Assembly: GCF_900187375.1 (NCBI RefSeq)
Contig: NZ_FYEW01000003.1
Coordinates: 248,001-312,000 of the forward strand
Direction of reading: 5' to 3'
DNA: 64,000 nucleotides
Source of the DNA: Hymenobacter gelipurpurascens
GTDB taxonomy: Bacteria; Bacteroidota; Bacteroidia; Cytophagales; Hymenobacteraceae
Shown here: piece after piece, positions 53,921 to 63,170 of the stretch
Layout: each line of letters begins with the position of its first letter
Numbering within the stretch: position 1 is the stretch's first letter
The notes under the pieces: model-generated
What the model was told of the DNA's origin: nothing
The model's database searches: none
What the model saw: the letters and a program-made list of their open reading frames with translations, nothing else
Made by a program: the position numbers and the translations under genes

Positions 53921-55597
53921 ATGAAGAAGAACCTCCGCGTTTTGTTGCTGGCTGCCGGGCCGGGCCTGCTGGCCCCCGCTGGCGCCGCCCTGGCGCAGAC
54001 TGCCCCCGCAACCCAGCCCGCGCTGGGCGCGCAGCAAGCCATCGGCACATTGCCGCTGACGTTGCAGCAGGCCATCGACTACGCCATTCAGAACAAATCG
54101 ACGCTGCTGGCTACGCGCTTAGGCGAGCAAACGGCCCGCGCTAAAGTGGGTGAAATTCGGGCAGCCGGCTTGCCTCAGGTGAACGTAGCCGCCAACGTGG
54201 CCGACAACTTTAAGCTGCAAAAGAGCTTGGTAGACTTTGGCGCACTAAGCGGTGCCTCGGCTACCACCCTTACCAGCGCCGATATTGCGGCTGCACAGGG
54301 TGGCCAAACGGTAAACCTGAAGAACATAACGCTGCCCTCTGAGCCCATGCCACCTCAGGCATTTGCCTTTGGTTTGCAGTGGGCCGGCAACAGTAGTGCC
54401 TCGGTATCGCAGCTGTTGTTTGATGGCGCCTACCTGATTGGCCTGAAAGCCGCGAAAGTGTACGAGCAGCTTGCTCAGAAGCAGACGCAGCAGGCCGAAA
54501 TTGATGTGGTAGAGCAGGTAAGCAAAGCCTACTATAGCACTTTGGTGGCCCGGGAGCGTCTGCAGCTGCTTTCGCGCAACGTGCAGCGCCTCGATACCTT
54601 ACTTTACCAAACCAACGAAACCTTTAAAGCAGGATTTGCTGAGAAGTTGGATGTGCAGCGCCTACAAGTGCAGCGTAACAACCTAGTGGTAGAGCAGCAG
54701 AAAGCCAGCCGTCTTACAGAGCTGAGCGTGGCGCTGCTGAAGTTCCAGATGGGCCTGCCCCAACAGCAAGGTGTGCAGCTTACCGATTCGTTGAGTGCTG
54801 CTGTGGTAGATGCCGGTGCTCTGCGCCAGCGTTTGGGCGGAGCCAACTTCGCCACAGGTGGTGGGGTTTCTGGCCTAGGCCAGGTGCCCACGGCTCCTAG
54901 CAATGCCGACGCGCAGAACCGTCAGGATCAGCAGACGGCTCTTAGCGGAGCCCGCACGGGTCAGTTGGCCGCAGCCTTCAACTATAACAACCGCATCGAG
55001 TTCAGTACCCTGGAAACCCAGCAGGCGTTGGCTGGCCTAGACCTGGCCAACCGTCGGGCAGGCGCTTACCCTCGCTTGTTGGCTACGGCTGCGTACGGCT
55101 TCTCGGGTTCTGGCAAGACGGCTGGCGACCTGTTCGCGTTCCGCGGCCCTGACTCCCGGGCGGGCAATGGTTTCCCCAACCAAAACTGGTTTGGTTTCGG
55201 CAACGTGGGTCTGAGCCTGCAAATACCGGTGTTTGATGGTTTTCGCCGCAAATACCAGGTGCAGCAGGCCCGCATTCAGCAGCAAACCATTGAGCGCGGC
55301 TTCGAAACCCTGCGCCAAAGCATTGACTTGCAGGATGCGCAAAGCCGCACCACGCTCATCAACGCCCTGGATGTACTCGATAACCAGAAAGCCAACTTGG
55401 AGCTGGCCAGCGAAGTTGCTCGCGTGTCGCGCATCAAGTTCAAGGAAGGCGTCGGCTCCAACATTGAAGTGGTAACCGCTGAAACCTCCCTGCGTGAGTC
55501 GCAAACCAACTACTACGCCGCCCTCTACGATGTGCTGGTAGCTAAAGTAGACCGCGACAAGGCGACCGGTGAACTGTACAATCAAGCCAAAAAATAA
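53921..55597 (+). CDS. TolC-family outer-membrane efflux protein
   Basis: This 558-residue protein has a signal peptide ending ALAQ. It contains two OEP repeats: the first with LTLQQAIDYAIQNKSTLLATRLG and AYYSTLVARERLQLLSRNVQ, and the second with LSLQIPVFDGFRRKYQVQQA and VGSNIEVVTAETSLRESQTNYYAALYDVLVAKVDRDKATGEL. A Gln/Ala/Asn-rich variable segment lies in the middle. It would form the trimeric exit duct of the RND pump encoded downstream. Note the unusual gene order, with the outer-membrane component first. Confidence 0.95.
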   Translation: MKKNLRVLLLAAGPGLLAPAGAALAQTAPATQPALGAQQAIGTLPLTLQQAIDYAIQNKSTLLATRLGEQTARAKVGEIRAAGLPQVNVAANVADNFKLQKSLVDFGALSGASATTLTSADIAAAQGGQTVNLKNITLPSEPMPPQAFAFGLQWAGNSSASVSQLLFDGAYLIGLKAAKVYEQLAQKQTQQAEIDVVEQVSKAYYSTLVARERLQLLSRNVQRLDTLLYQTNETFKAGFAEKLDVQRLQVQRNNLVVEQQKASRLTELSVALLKFQMGLPQQQGVQLTDSLSAAVVDAGALRQRLGGANFATGGGVSGLGQVPTAPSNADAQNRQDQQTALSGARTGQLAAAFNYNNRIEFSTLETQQALAGLDLANRRAGAYPRLLATAAYGFSGSGKTAGDLFAFRGPDSRAGNGFPNQNWFGFGNVGLSLQIPVFDGFRRKYQVQQARIQQQTIERGFETLRQSIDLQDAQSRTTLINALDVLDNQKANLELASEVARVSRIKFKEGVGSNIEVVTAETSLRESQTNYYAALYDVLVAKVDRDKATGELYNQAKK

Positions 55598-55672
55598 GCA
55601 GCAACGAGCCCTCCTCACCATGGCCTACTGGCCTACAACCTCAGACTCTTGCTCCATACTAGCTTCTTCCAA

Positions 55673-56794
55673 ATGAAATACTCTACTTCTGCCGTTGTGT
55701 TAGCCCTAGGCCTGTTGGCCTCCTGCGGCCAGAAAGACGCCAAGACTGAATTGGCAACCCTGAAGAAAGAGCAGGCCGCCAACCAGGCTAAAATAGCCGA
55801 ATTGGAAGCCAAAGCCGGCGAATCAGGCGAAAAGCCCGCTATTCAGGCCGCTCCGGTATCGGTTATTAAAGTCGCTCCCGAAGCTTTCAATAGCTACTTG
55901 GAGCTGCAAGGCCGCATCGACTTCGATCAGAACGCCACAGTAGCTTCTCGTGCTGCTGGTACACTGACGAGCCTGCGCGTGCAACGCGGCGACCAAGTGC
56001 GCAAAGGCCAAGTGCTGGCTACTGTAGATGCCGCCGTGCTGGATGCCAGCATTTCGGAGTTGCGCACTCGCATGGATTTGGCCCGCGTGGTCTATGAAAA
56101 GCAAAGCCGCCTCTGGAAGCAGGAAATCGGCACCGAGATTCAATACCTGCAGGCTAAGAACAACTACCAAGCTCTGCAAAGCAACCTCTCTACCCTCAAC
56201 CGCCAGCGCGCACTCTATAGCGTAGTGGCTCCTTTCGCAGGTACGGTGGATGATGTACTGCCTAAGCTCGGCGAAACGGTAGCGCCTGGTGCGCCAGTCG
56301 TGAAACTGCTGAGCAGCGGCAGCACCGGCAAGATTGTGGTAGATGTATCGGAGGCCTACGCATCGCGCATCAAAGTCGGCGACAAAGCGCTGGTAACTAT
56401 TCCCGATCTAGGCGCTGAGGATTTGCCCGCTACCGTGCGTGTAGTAACCAGCACCATCAACCCTACCAGCCGCACCTTCACCACGGAGCTGCGCCTGAAC
56501 AGCAATAAAGCCGGTCAGCTGCGCCCCAATATGGTGGCCAACGTGCGCATCCAGAACTACAACCGTCAGGACGCCACCGTGCTGCCGGTAGATTTGGTGC
56601 AGAAAGATGAACAGAACAGCTTCGTGCTGGTAGTCAATGACAAAGGCGGTCAGAAAGTGGCGGCCAAGCGCATTATCCAGATCGGAAACACCTACAACGG
56701 CAAGGTTGAGGTCAAGAGTGGCCTACAGCCCGGCGACCAGGTGATTTCCGCAGGTTATCAGAATTTGAACGAGGGACAGGCCGTTAGCCTGTAG
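55673..56794 (+). CDS. RND periplasmic adaptor (membrane-fusion) lipoprotein
   Basis: This 373-residue protein has a lipobox LLASC with Cys18 and a short Lys/Glu/Ala coiled coil after it. The adaptor body has [30 protein letters not shown] (lipoyl half), [22 protein letters not shown], and the barrel segment [15 protein letters not shown]. It connects the RND pump and TolC-like duct. I chose the ATG at 55673 because the signal begins there. It lies 75 bp after the tolC-like gene. Confidence 0.94.
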   Translation: MKYSTSAVVLALGLLASCGQKDAKTELATLKKEQAANQAKIAELEAKAGESGEKPAIQAAPVSVIKVAPEAFNSYLELQGRIDFDQNATVASRAAGTLTSLRVQRGDQVRKGQVLATVDAAVLDASISELRTRMDLARVVYEKQSRLWKQEIGTEIQYLQAKNNYQALQSNLSTLNRQRALYSVVAPFAGTVDDVLPKLGETVAPGAPVVKLLSSGSTGKIVVDVSEAYASRIKVGDKALVTIPDLGAEDLPATVRVVTSTINPTSRTFTTELRLNSNKAGQLRPNMVANVRIQNYNRQDATVLPVDLVQKDEQNSFVLVVNDKGGQKVAAKRIIQIGNTYNGKVEVKSGLQPGDQVISAGYQNLNEGQAVSL

Positions 56795-56876
56795 TTGTCG
56801 GGCAGCTAGGCCTATCCAGCGGTAGCCAGATAGGCCTAGAAGCGAAGCCAACACCAGAACGTCAAAACCAGAACTC

Positions 56877-59800
56877 ATGCAGGATCCAGAAAAAGAGTTC
56901 AAGCCGACCTCCTGGTCGATTGATAATAAAACCAGTATCTACATTATCACCTTGCTGCTATGCGTGGCGGGTATCTTCTCCTACATTAAGCTAGGGAAAG
57001 AGAAGTTTCCGGACATCGTGATTCCGCGTATCATCGTGGCCACGATTTACCCCGGCACTTCCCCCACCGATATCGAGAACTTGGTAACGCGCCAGCTCGA
57101 GAAGGAAATCAAGTCGGTGAACGGGGTGAAGAAAATCTCTTCGACCTCTAACCAGGACTATTGCATCGTGGACGTGGAGTTCAACTCCGGCGTTGACGTG
57201 CAGTATGCCAAGCAGCTCATCAAGGATGCCGTGGACAAGGCCAGCAACGAGCTGCCCAACGACTTGCCCACGCCGCCTACCGTGCAGGAAGTGAACCTCT
57301 CGGAGCTGCCCATCATGAACATTAACCTGGCCGGCAATCTGCCCGTGAGCCAGCTGAAGAAGTTTGCCGATGACTTCCAGGACAAGATTGAGGCCCTGCC
57401 CGAAATCACCCGCGTCGACATCATCGGTGCCCTGGATCAGCAAGTAAACGTGGATGTGGACCTGAACCGCCTGCGGGCTTCCCGCCTGAGCTTCGGCGAC
57501 ATCAGTGCCGCTATTGCCCGCGAGAACATTACTATCTCGGGTGGTTCCGTGAACGTAGGTGAGCAGAAGCGTGCAGTACGCGTGGCGGGCCAGTATGTGC
57601 GCGCCGCTGATATTGCCAACATTCAGGTGAAGAACCTGAACGGCTCGGCCGTACGTCTCGGCGACATTGCCACCGTGACGGATGCTTTCAAGGACCGCGA
57701 ATCGTATGCCCGCCTTGATGGTAAAACGGCTGTAACCCTAAACGTCATTAAGCGCCAGGGCGAAAACCTGATTGATGCCTCGGATAAGATCAAGCTCATC
57801 ATCGAAGACTCGAAGAAGAGCCTGCCCAAGGAGCTGACTATCACTGTAACCGGCGACACCTCAAACGATACCCGCGTTACCCTCCACGACCTGATCAACA
57901 CCATCATCATCGGCTTCATTCTGGTGACGCTGATTCTGATGTTCTTCATGGGTACTACCAACGCACTGTTCGTAGGCCTGTCGGTTCCCATTTCCATGTT
58001 CCTGGCGTTCGTGATGCTGCCGGTGTTCGGCTTCGCCCTAAACATGATCGTGCTGTTCGCCTTCCTACTGGCCTTGGGTATTGTGGTCGATGACGCCATT
58101 GTGGTAATCGAAAACACCCACCGTCTGCTACATGAACACCCCAACCTGACGACGGCCCAAGCCGCCAAATATGCGGCCGGCGAGGTGTTCATTCCGGTGC
58201 TTGCTGGTACGCTGACCACGGTAGCACCGTTCGTGCCGCTCATGTTCTGGCCAGGCATTGTGGGCTCGTTCATGTTCTACTTGCCCGTAACGCTGATTCT
58301 GACCCTGATGTCGTCGCTGATTGTGGCCTTTATCATGAACCCGGTGTTTGCCGTGAGCTTCATGGAGCGCGAAGACCACCACGCCGAAGATAACAAGCCC
58401 AAGCTGACCCGCAACTTCTTGATTGCCATGGGTGTGCTGACCCTGATTGCCGTGATTGGCTACCTGGCCGGCTCTACCTTCGTGGGCAACCTGACGCTGA
58501 CCGTTATTGCGCTGTGCTTCCTGGATAAGTTCGTGTTCATTCACATGATTGCGGGCTTCCAGACCAAAGTGTTACCCCGCTTCCAGAATGGCTACGCCAG
58601 CCTAGTAGGCTGGGCCATCAAGCACCCAGCGCTCATCATGGTGAGCATGGTAGTACTGTTCTTTGTGTCGATTTTCGCAGTAGGAGCCCGCAGCCCAAAG
58701 GTGGACTTCTTCCCCAGCGGTGATCCGAAGTTTGTGTACACCTACCTCAAGATGCCCGTGGGCACCCGAGTAGAGGTAACTGACTCGGTGGCCCGCGTGC
58801 TCGAGAAGCGCATTGCAGGTGTAGTGGGCGCCAATAACCCCGACGTAGAATCCATCATCACTAACGTGGCCATTGGTGCCAGCGACCCTGGCGAAGCCTC
58901 TGCTTCCGGTACGTCGCAGTCGAACCTGGCGAAGATTGCCGTGGCGTTCAAAGAAATGAGCGAGAGGACCGGACCGGCAACCATCACGTACATGGACAAA
59001 ATCCGGGAAGTGGTGAAAGGCATTCCGGGCGCGGAAATCTCCGTGGATAAGGAATCAAGCGGCCCGCCAACGGGTAAGCCGATTGCCATTGAAGTTGCCG
59101 GCGACGACTATCCAACCCTGATTGCGCTATCGAAAAACGTAGCCCGTTACATCGATTCCTTGAAGATTGGTGGGGTAGAGCAGCTGCGCTCGAACCTGGA
59201 AGACCGCAACCCCGAAATTGCGGTGGATATCGACCGGATTCGTGCTAACCGTGAAGGCATCAGCACCGCCCAGATTGGCTCCGAGGTTCGGACCGCCATC
59301 TACGGTACCGAAGCCAGCAAATTCAAGACTCCTGACGACGAGTACCCGATTCAGGTGCGCTACGCCGAGCCCTACCGCTCTGATGTAGATGCTATCCTGA
59401 ACTCGCCCCTGACGTTCCGCGATGCTACTGGTGCTATTCGCCAAGTGCCTATTTCCTCGGTGGCTGATGTGCGCTACGGCACTACCTATGGTGGTATCAA
59501 GCGCAAAGACGTGAAGCGCGTTATCACGATTTCCTCGAACGTGCTCAGCGGCTTTACTGGTCCCGATGTAGTACGTCAGATTGAGACGGCCCTGAAAGCT
59601 TATCCTACGCCTCCCGGCTACACCATCAAGATGGGTGGTGCACAGGAAGACCAGCAGGAAACCAGCAGCTTTCTGGGAGTAGCCGCCTTTGGCGCTATTG
59701 CCCTCATCTTCCTGGTGTTGGTAATGCAGTTCAACTCAGTGAGCAAGCCTATCCTGATCCTGACGGAAATCCTGTTCTCCATCATTGGCGTTATGCTAGG

Positions 59801-60293
59801 CCTAGCCATTACGGGCATGAACATCAGTATCGTAATGACGGGGGTAGGGGTAATTGCACTGGCCGGTATCGTGGTGAAAAACGGTATTCTGCTGGTTGAA
59901 TTCACCGATATCCTGCGGGCGCAGGGTATGCCACTGCGCGAAGCCATTGTACTGGCCGGCCGTACCCGCCTCAACCCGGTTATCCTGACGGCAACTGCCG
60001 CTACGCTAGGCCTCATTCCGCTGGCCATCGGCCTGAACATCGACTTCTATGAGCTGTTCAACTCCGGTCACGCCAACTTCTTCATCGGGGGTGAGTCGGT
60101 AACATTCTGGGGCCCGCTGGCCTGGACCATCATTTTCGGTCTGGTGTTTGCGACCGGCATCACGCTTATTGTTGTGCCTGTTATGTATCTGCTGACCGAA
60201 AGCCTCAAGCTGCGGGTGTTCAAGAAAACAGATACGCTGATCAATGAGACGGAAGTAGAGGCGGCCCGTCCGCCAGTGCTGGCCGAATACTAA
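56877..60293 (+). CDS. RND-family efflux permease (AcrB/HAE1 type)
   Basis: This 1138-residue inner-membrane pump has twelve helices in two repeats with large periplasmic loops. The start KTSIYIITLLLCVAGIFSYI, the first loop FPDIVIPRIIVATIYPGTSP and the proton-relay segment LALGIVVDDAIVVIENTHR (the Asp pair) are standard, and the second half has GVIALAGIVVKNGILLVEF. It is longer than AcrB (1049), mostly through inserts between the sixth and seventh helices (REDHHAEDNKPKLTRN plus two extra hydrophobic segments) and the C-terminal tail. The substrate is unknown; the TetR neighbour suggests drug or lipid efflux. Confidence 0.96.
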   Translation: MQDPEKEFKPTSWSIDNKTSIYIITLLLCVAGIFSYIKLGKEKFPDIVIPRIIVATIYPGTSPTDIENLVTRQLEKEIKSVNGVKKISSTSNQDYCIVDVEFNSGVDVQYAKQLIKDAVDKASNELPNDLPTPPTVQEVNLSELPIMNINLAGNLPVSQLKKFADDFQDKIEALPEITRVDIIGALDQQVNVDVDLNRLRASRLSFGDISAAIARENITISGGSVNVGEQKRAVRVAGQYVRAADIANIQVKNLNGSAVRLGDIATVTDAFKDRESYARLDGKTAVTLNVIKRQGENLIDASDKIKLIIEDSKKSLPKELTITVTGDTSNDTRVTLHDLINTIIIGFILVTLILMFFMGTTNALFVGLSVPISMFLAFVMLPVFGFALNMIVLFAFLLALGIVVDDAIVVIENTHRLLHEHPNLTTAQAAKYAAGEVFIPVLAGTLTTVAPFVPLMFWPGIVGSFMFYLPVTLILTLMSSLIVAFIMNPVFAVSFMEREDHHAEDNKPKLTRNFLIAMGVLTLIAVIGYLAGSTFVGNLTLTVIALCFLDKFVFIHMIAGFQTKVLPRFQNGYASLVGWAIKHPALIMVSMVVLFFVSIFAVGARSPKVDFFPSGDPKFVYTYLKMPVGTRVEVTDSVARVLEKRIAGVVGANNPDVESIITNVAIGASDPGEASASGTSQSNLAKIAVAFKEMSERTGPATITYMDKIREVVKGIPGAEISVDKESSGPPTGKPIAIEVAGDDYPTLIALSKNVARYIDSLKIGGVEQLRSNLEDRNPEIAVDIDRIRANREGISTAQIGSEVRTAIYGTEASKFKTPDDEYPIQVRYAEPYRSDVDAILNSPLTFRDATGAIRQVPISSVADVRYGTTYGGIKRKDVKRVITISSNVLSGFTGPDVVRQIETALKAYPTPPGYTIKMGGAQEDQQETSSFLGVAAFGAIALIFLVLVMQFNSVSKPILILTEILFSIIGVMLGLAITGMNISIVMTGVGVIALAGIVVKNGILLVEFTDILRAQGMPLREAIVLAGRTRLNPVILTATAATLGLIPLAIGLNIDFYELFNSGHANFFIGGESVTFWGPLAWTIIFGLVFATGITLIVVPVMYLLTESLKLRVFKKTDTLINETEVEAARPPVLAEY

Positions 60294-60422
60294 CTGATTT
60301 TTACTGTGGTGCTTGCAACCATTTTGCAAGCTCCGATACTCCTTCGCCCGAATGGGCGGGGGAGTGTCGGACCCACCACTCGCTCTCCCTTTTTAGTACC
60401 CTCGTTCTTTGTCGTTTCCCCT

Positions 60423-60683
60423 ATGAACATTTCGACGACTCTCGCCCCCAAAACCATTGAGCAGCAGGTGCTGCGCATCATCAGCAAGCGCAAGGCTATT
60501 AAGCCGCGGCGCCTGCGTGTAGGTAGTAGCCTGAGCACGGAGCTGGGCTTTGATACCGTAGATGTGGTAGACATTATTCTGGAGCTGGAACGTAACTTCC
60601 ACATTGTCATCCCCGATGAGGTTCCCCTCGCTACCGTGGGCGACTTTGTGAACTACGTTGCCTCTCACGCGAAGGCGGCCTAG
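60423..60683 (+). CDS. Acyl-carrier-protein-like protein with Thr at the phosphopantetheine position
   Basis: This 86-residue protein has the four-helix ACP pattern: IEQQVLRIISKRKAI, then LSTELGFDTVDVVDIILELE and FHIVIPDEVPLATVGDFVNYV. Canonical ACPs have DSL at the helix-2 start, and Ser carries the 4'-phosphopantetheine arm. Here the residues are D44-T45-V46, so Thr45 replaces Ser. Unless Thr can be modified, the protein would not carry acyl groups. A basic N-terminal stretch (KRKAIKPRRLR) is also unusual for an acidic ACP. The gene follows the RND permease by 129 bp. The ATG at 60423 follows no SD. Its stop is inside GCGGCCTAGGCC. Function unknown. Confidence 0.75.
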   Translation: MNISTTLAPKTIEQQVLRIISKRKAIKPRRLRVGSSLSTELGFDTVDVVDIILELERNFHIVIPDEVPLATVGDFVNYVASHAKAA

Positions 60684-60703
60684 GCCACTCTACCAGTTAA
60701 GTC

Positions 60704-60753
60704 AACACAAAAAAGGAGCCTGCAACAGCTGTTGCAGGCTCCTTTTTTGTGTT
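60704..60753. terminator. Bidirectional terminator with perfect 25-bp arms
   Basis: The palindrome is perfect and has no loop beyond its centre (AACAGCTGTT), with an A6 and T6 tract in the arms. It serves the carrier-like gene and, on the other strand, the DUF1232 gene. Confidence 0.95.
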
Positions 60754-60766
60754 TAAGTTGAAACGT

Positions 60767-61423
60767 CTAACGGACGTTTCCGCCGGCATCACCGCCGCTG
60801 GGGCGGGCTTCGGCAGACGTATTGGGCTCGCGGCTGCTATCGGTGGTGTTTGCGGCCGTATCGGTGTGGAGACGGGCTTCCGCAGCTTGCTTGTCGGTGT
60901 CGTTTGCCGTAGGCCTATCGGCGGCTGGCGATTCTACTGGTGCTACGGAAGAGGCAGCCGTAGCGGCAGAGCCGGTCACAGGCTTTTCTTCCTCAACCAC
61001 CGTAGGCCGGGTTTTCTCCCATTCCAGGAAGCGGTCCATTTCCTCTTTAATAGTCGTGCTGAACCACGCTACCAGCGCCACGTCATCCAGGAGGCCTAGC
61101 ACCGGAATGAAATCTGGAATCAGGTCAATGGGGCTCATGAAGTAAATAGTCACGGCCACAGCCCCTATAACTGTGCTGGTAGGCAGGCCTGTGTACTCGC
61201 CCGATACGGAACTGCGAATAAGGCGGAATAGCGTCTGGAGGGTTTCCCAGGCTTCGTGCGCCAAGGAACCTACATCGTTTTTCTCGCTAGCCTTATGATA
61301 GGCATCATTGAGTAATTGCTTGAGGCGCGTAGGCTTCTGAATGTATTCTTCGGCCTTGCCTACAAATTTCTTGAAGAGGGGCGACGAGGCGATATTTTCG
61401 CCTTTGGGAGTTTCCTTATCCAT
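60767..61423 (-). CDS. YkvA/DUF1232 family membrane protein
   Basis: This 218-residue protein has a DUF1232 core with GAVAVTIYFMSPIDLIPDFIP followed by VLGLLDDVALVAWF. These residues form two short membrane helices. The C-terminal 75 residues are Thr/Ala/Glu-rich and likely disordered. Such proteins are widespread, with no established function. The gene shares the terminator at 60704. Confidence 0.88.
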   Translation of the reverse strand: MDKETPKGENIASSPLFKKFVGKAEEYIQKPTRLKQLLNDAYHKASEKNDVGSLAHEAWETLQTLFRLIRSSVSGEYTGLPTSTVIGAVAVTIYFMSPIDLIPDFIPVLGLLDDVALVAWFSTTIKEEMDRFLEWEKTRPTVVEEEKPVTGSAATAASSVAPVESPAADRPTANDTDKQAAEARLHTDTAANTTDSSREPNTSAEARPSGGDAGGNVR

Positions 61424-61539
61424 GATAGGTAAGCAAAGTAGGGAGGAGTAAAAAGGTTGGCCAGCAACAGATAGCCAGCGGTTTGCTATACTGTTTCAGG
61501 CCAAAATAGTTTTACAATTGAGCGCCGCGCAAAAGTCAA

Positions 61540-61569
61540 CAAAAAAGCCTTGTTCCGCAGAACAAGGCT
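61540..61569 (-). terminator. Terminator after the NlpC/P60 gene
   Basis: On the minus strand the perfect 10-bp stem AGCCTTGTTC / GAACAAGGCT is followed by TTTTTT. It begins 30 bp after the peptidase stop. Confidence 0.9.
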
Positions 61570-61598
61570 CTAAAGTAGAACTGAAGTAAGGAGAACCG

Positions 61599-62210
61599 CT
61601 AGTTGTTTTCCACGCGGCCAGCAGCGTAGAAGTTGCGGCTGTAGTAGGCCTGGTTCAGGGAGCTAACCATGACGCCGCCGTTGGTGGCCGAATGGGCAAA
61701 CTTGCCGTCTTTCAGGTAAATGCCTACGTGGTAGATCGGCTGGCCTGGGCCCCGACGAAAGAAAACTAGGTCGCCGGTCTGCATGTCGTCTTTCTGCACG
61801 TGCTTCACGTTGGCAAACATGGAGCGGGAGCTACGCTGCAGCGTTACGCCATACACTTCCTTGAATACGCGGGTCACGAAGCCGGAGCAATCGGTGCCGC
61901 TTTTGCTGTTGCTGCCGTAGCGGTAAGGAGTTCCTAACCAGGAAACTACCGTAGCAAGCAGATCTTTGTTGGTATCGAAGCTGGGCTCAATGCCCAGGCG
62001 TTGTGCGTATTTGCTGTATTCCGTCGAGTCCGAAGCAGTGCGCAGCGTGGCGGTGTGCGGCTCCTCTGTGCCTAGTAGGCCACTAAGGAAGGACGCTTCC
62101 TGCGCTACAAGGGCGCCCTGTGCTGTCGGGTGAGTTGCGGGAGTTCTTTCAAAGAAAAAAGAGAGGACCATCGAGGCCGCGGCGAGGCAATACAGGATGC
62201 TGTTTTTCAT
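61599..62210 (-). CDS. NlpC/P60 (C40) family cell-wall peptidase
   Basis: This 203-residue exported protein has an N-terminal hydrophobic segment (ILYCLAAASMVLSFFF). The catalytic domain has Cys108 in GTDCSGFVTRVF, His161 in YHVGIYL and His173 in KFAHSATNGGV, the complete triad. It should cut peptide links in peptidoglycan, typically between D-Glu and the diamino acid. The ATG at 62210 was chosen because it begins the signal; the frame is open upstream to 62417 without conserved residues. No SH3 domain is visible. Confidence 0.92.
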   Translation of the reverse strand: MKNSILYCLAAASMVLSFFFERTPATHPTAQGALVAQEASFLSGLLGTEEPHTATLRTASDSTEYSKYAQRLGIEPSFDTNKDLLATVVSWLGTPYRYGSNSKSGTDCSGFVTRVFKEVYGVTLQRSSRSMFANVKHVQKDDMQTGDLVFFRRGPGQPIYHVGIYLKDGKFAHSATNGGVMVSSLNQAYYSRNFYAAGRVENN

Positions 62211-62527
62211 TGTCCGTCGGGAAGTGGCAAAAGAAGGTAACCGAGGCTGTCGGCTAACCTGAGTGGGTGCTGTTTTTTCGAGAGGAAAGAGACCTGAAAA
62301 CGAAAAAATAAGAGGGTAAAAGAGCGTTTTAAGCTGGCTTGTTGAGCCGGATAGTTCTCCGAGCCAGTTGTTAAAGCTAACCCCAAAAATCCGGGATGAC
62401 CAAGCTTCGTACCCCAAATAGGTTAAAGTTCTTCTTAAAGCCCAACTATATCATTAAAAAATTAAGGCCAATATGCCAACTGCTTGGCTAAAAGGTGCGT
62501 ATACTCGGCCCGATTTATTCGTTTGTT
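62211..62527. other. Divergent intergenic region
   Basis: This 317-bp region lies between the divergent NlpC/P60 and HExxH genes. It is AT-richer than its surroundings, with A/T runs near 62451-62463. I see no gene, strong -7 box, repeat or RNA structure. Promoters for both genes must be here. Confidence 0.5.
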
Positions 62528-62905
62528 ATGGAGTTGCCCCGCATCATTGAAAACTCGCCCTTCGCTCGGGCCGCGCGCCTCAAGCTAGGCGCCCGTAGCG
62601 TGGCCTTGGTACTGGGCCAGAACATCCATCTGAGCGGAGCTACCCGGGAGGAGTTTCTGCGCGACCCGCATTGGGTAGCCCACGAGATGGAACACATCCG
62701 ACAGTTTCAGGAGCACGGCCACTTTGGTTTCCTGTGGCGCTATCTGGTCGGGTGGGTTCGATACGGTTATTACAATATTCCTTTTGAGGTAGCCGCCCGC
62801 GAAGCCGGGGAGCGAGATGCCCTGCTGTATGCGCAAGGCCAAGCACTTCCTTCTCCCGAGCAGCGGCATGCCTCGCCGAAAGGCCCAAGAAACTTACCAA
62901 GCTAG
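62528..62905 (+). CDS. Small HExxH protein (DUF4157-like)
   Basis: This 125-residue protein has the zinc-protease motif H52-E53-M54-E55-H56 in WVAHEMEHIRQFQEHGHFGF. A following WRYLVGWVRYGYYNIPFEVAAREAGE segment supplies a Glu downstream, as in gluzincin-like folds. It has no signal peptide. The general look is that of short DUF4157-type proteins known in Bacteroidota. Its small size suggests a minimal metal-binding fold; protease activity is inferred from the motif only. The ATG at 62528 was chosen over an upstream codon at 62495. Confidence 0.72.
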   Translation: MELPRIIENSPFARAARLKLGARSVALVLGQNIHLSGATREEFLRDPHWVAHEMEHIRQFQEHGHFGFLWRYLVGWVRYGYYNIPFEVAAREAGERDALLYAQGQALPSPEQRHASPKGPRNLPS

Positions 62906-63170
62906 TTCTACTGAGGCTTATAGGTGAGATTCTAGGCCATCTAGAAATCAAGATTCGTCTTCTAGGCCTCTTAGCACATTTGGTATAGCGTCTTGGTAAG
63001 GGGAAAGCTGGCCTAGGCCACTGATAGGTGCTGTAGAAGTATATAGCGTGGTTGCTATAACCAGTTGGCACTCAACTCAACCACAACTTTTCTGCAGGTT
63101 TTCACGAATACAAGGGGGCAACTGCCCGCCGGCAGCTTGAGTTAGTTTTATCACGCAACCCCTCACTACC

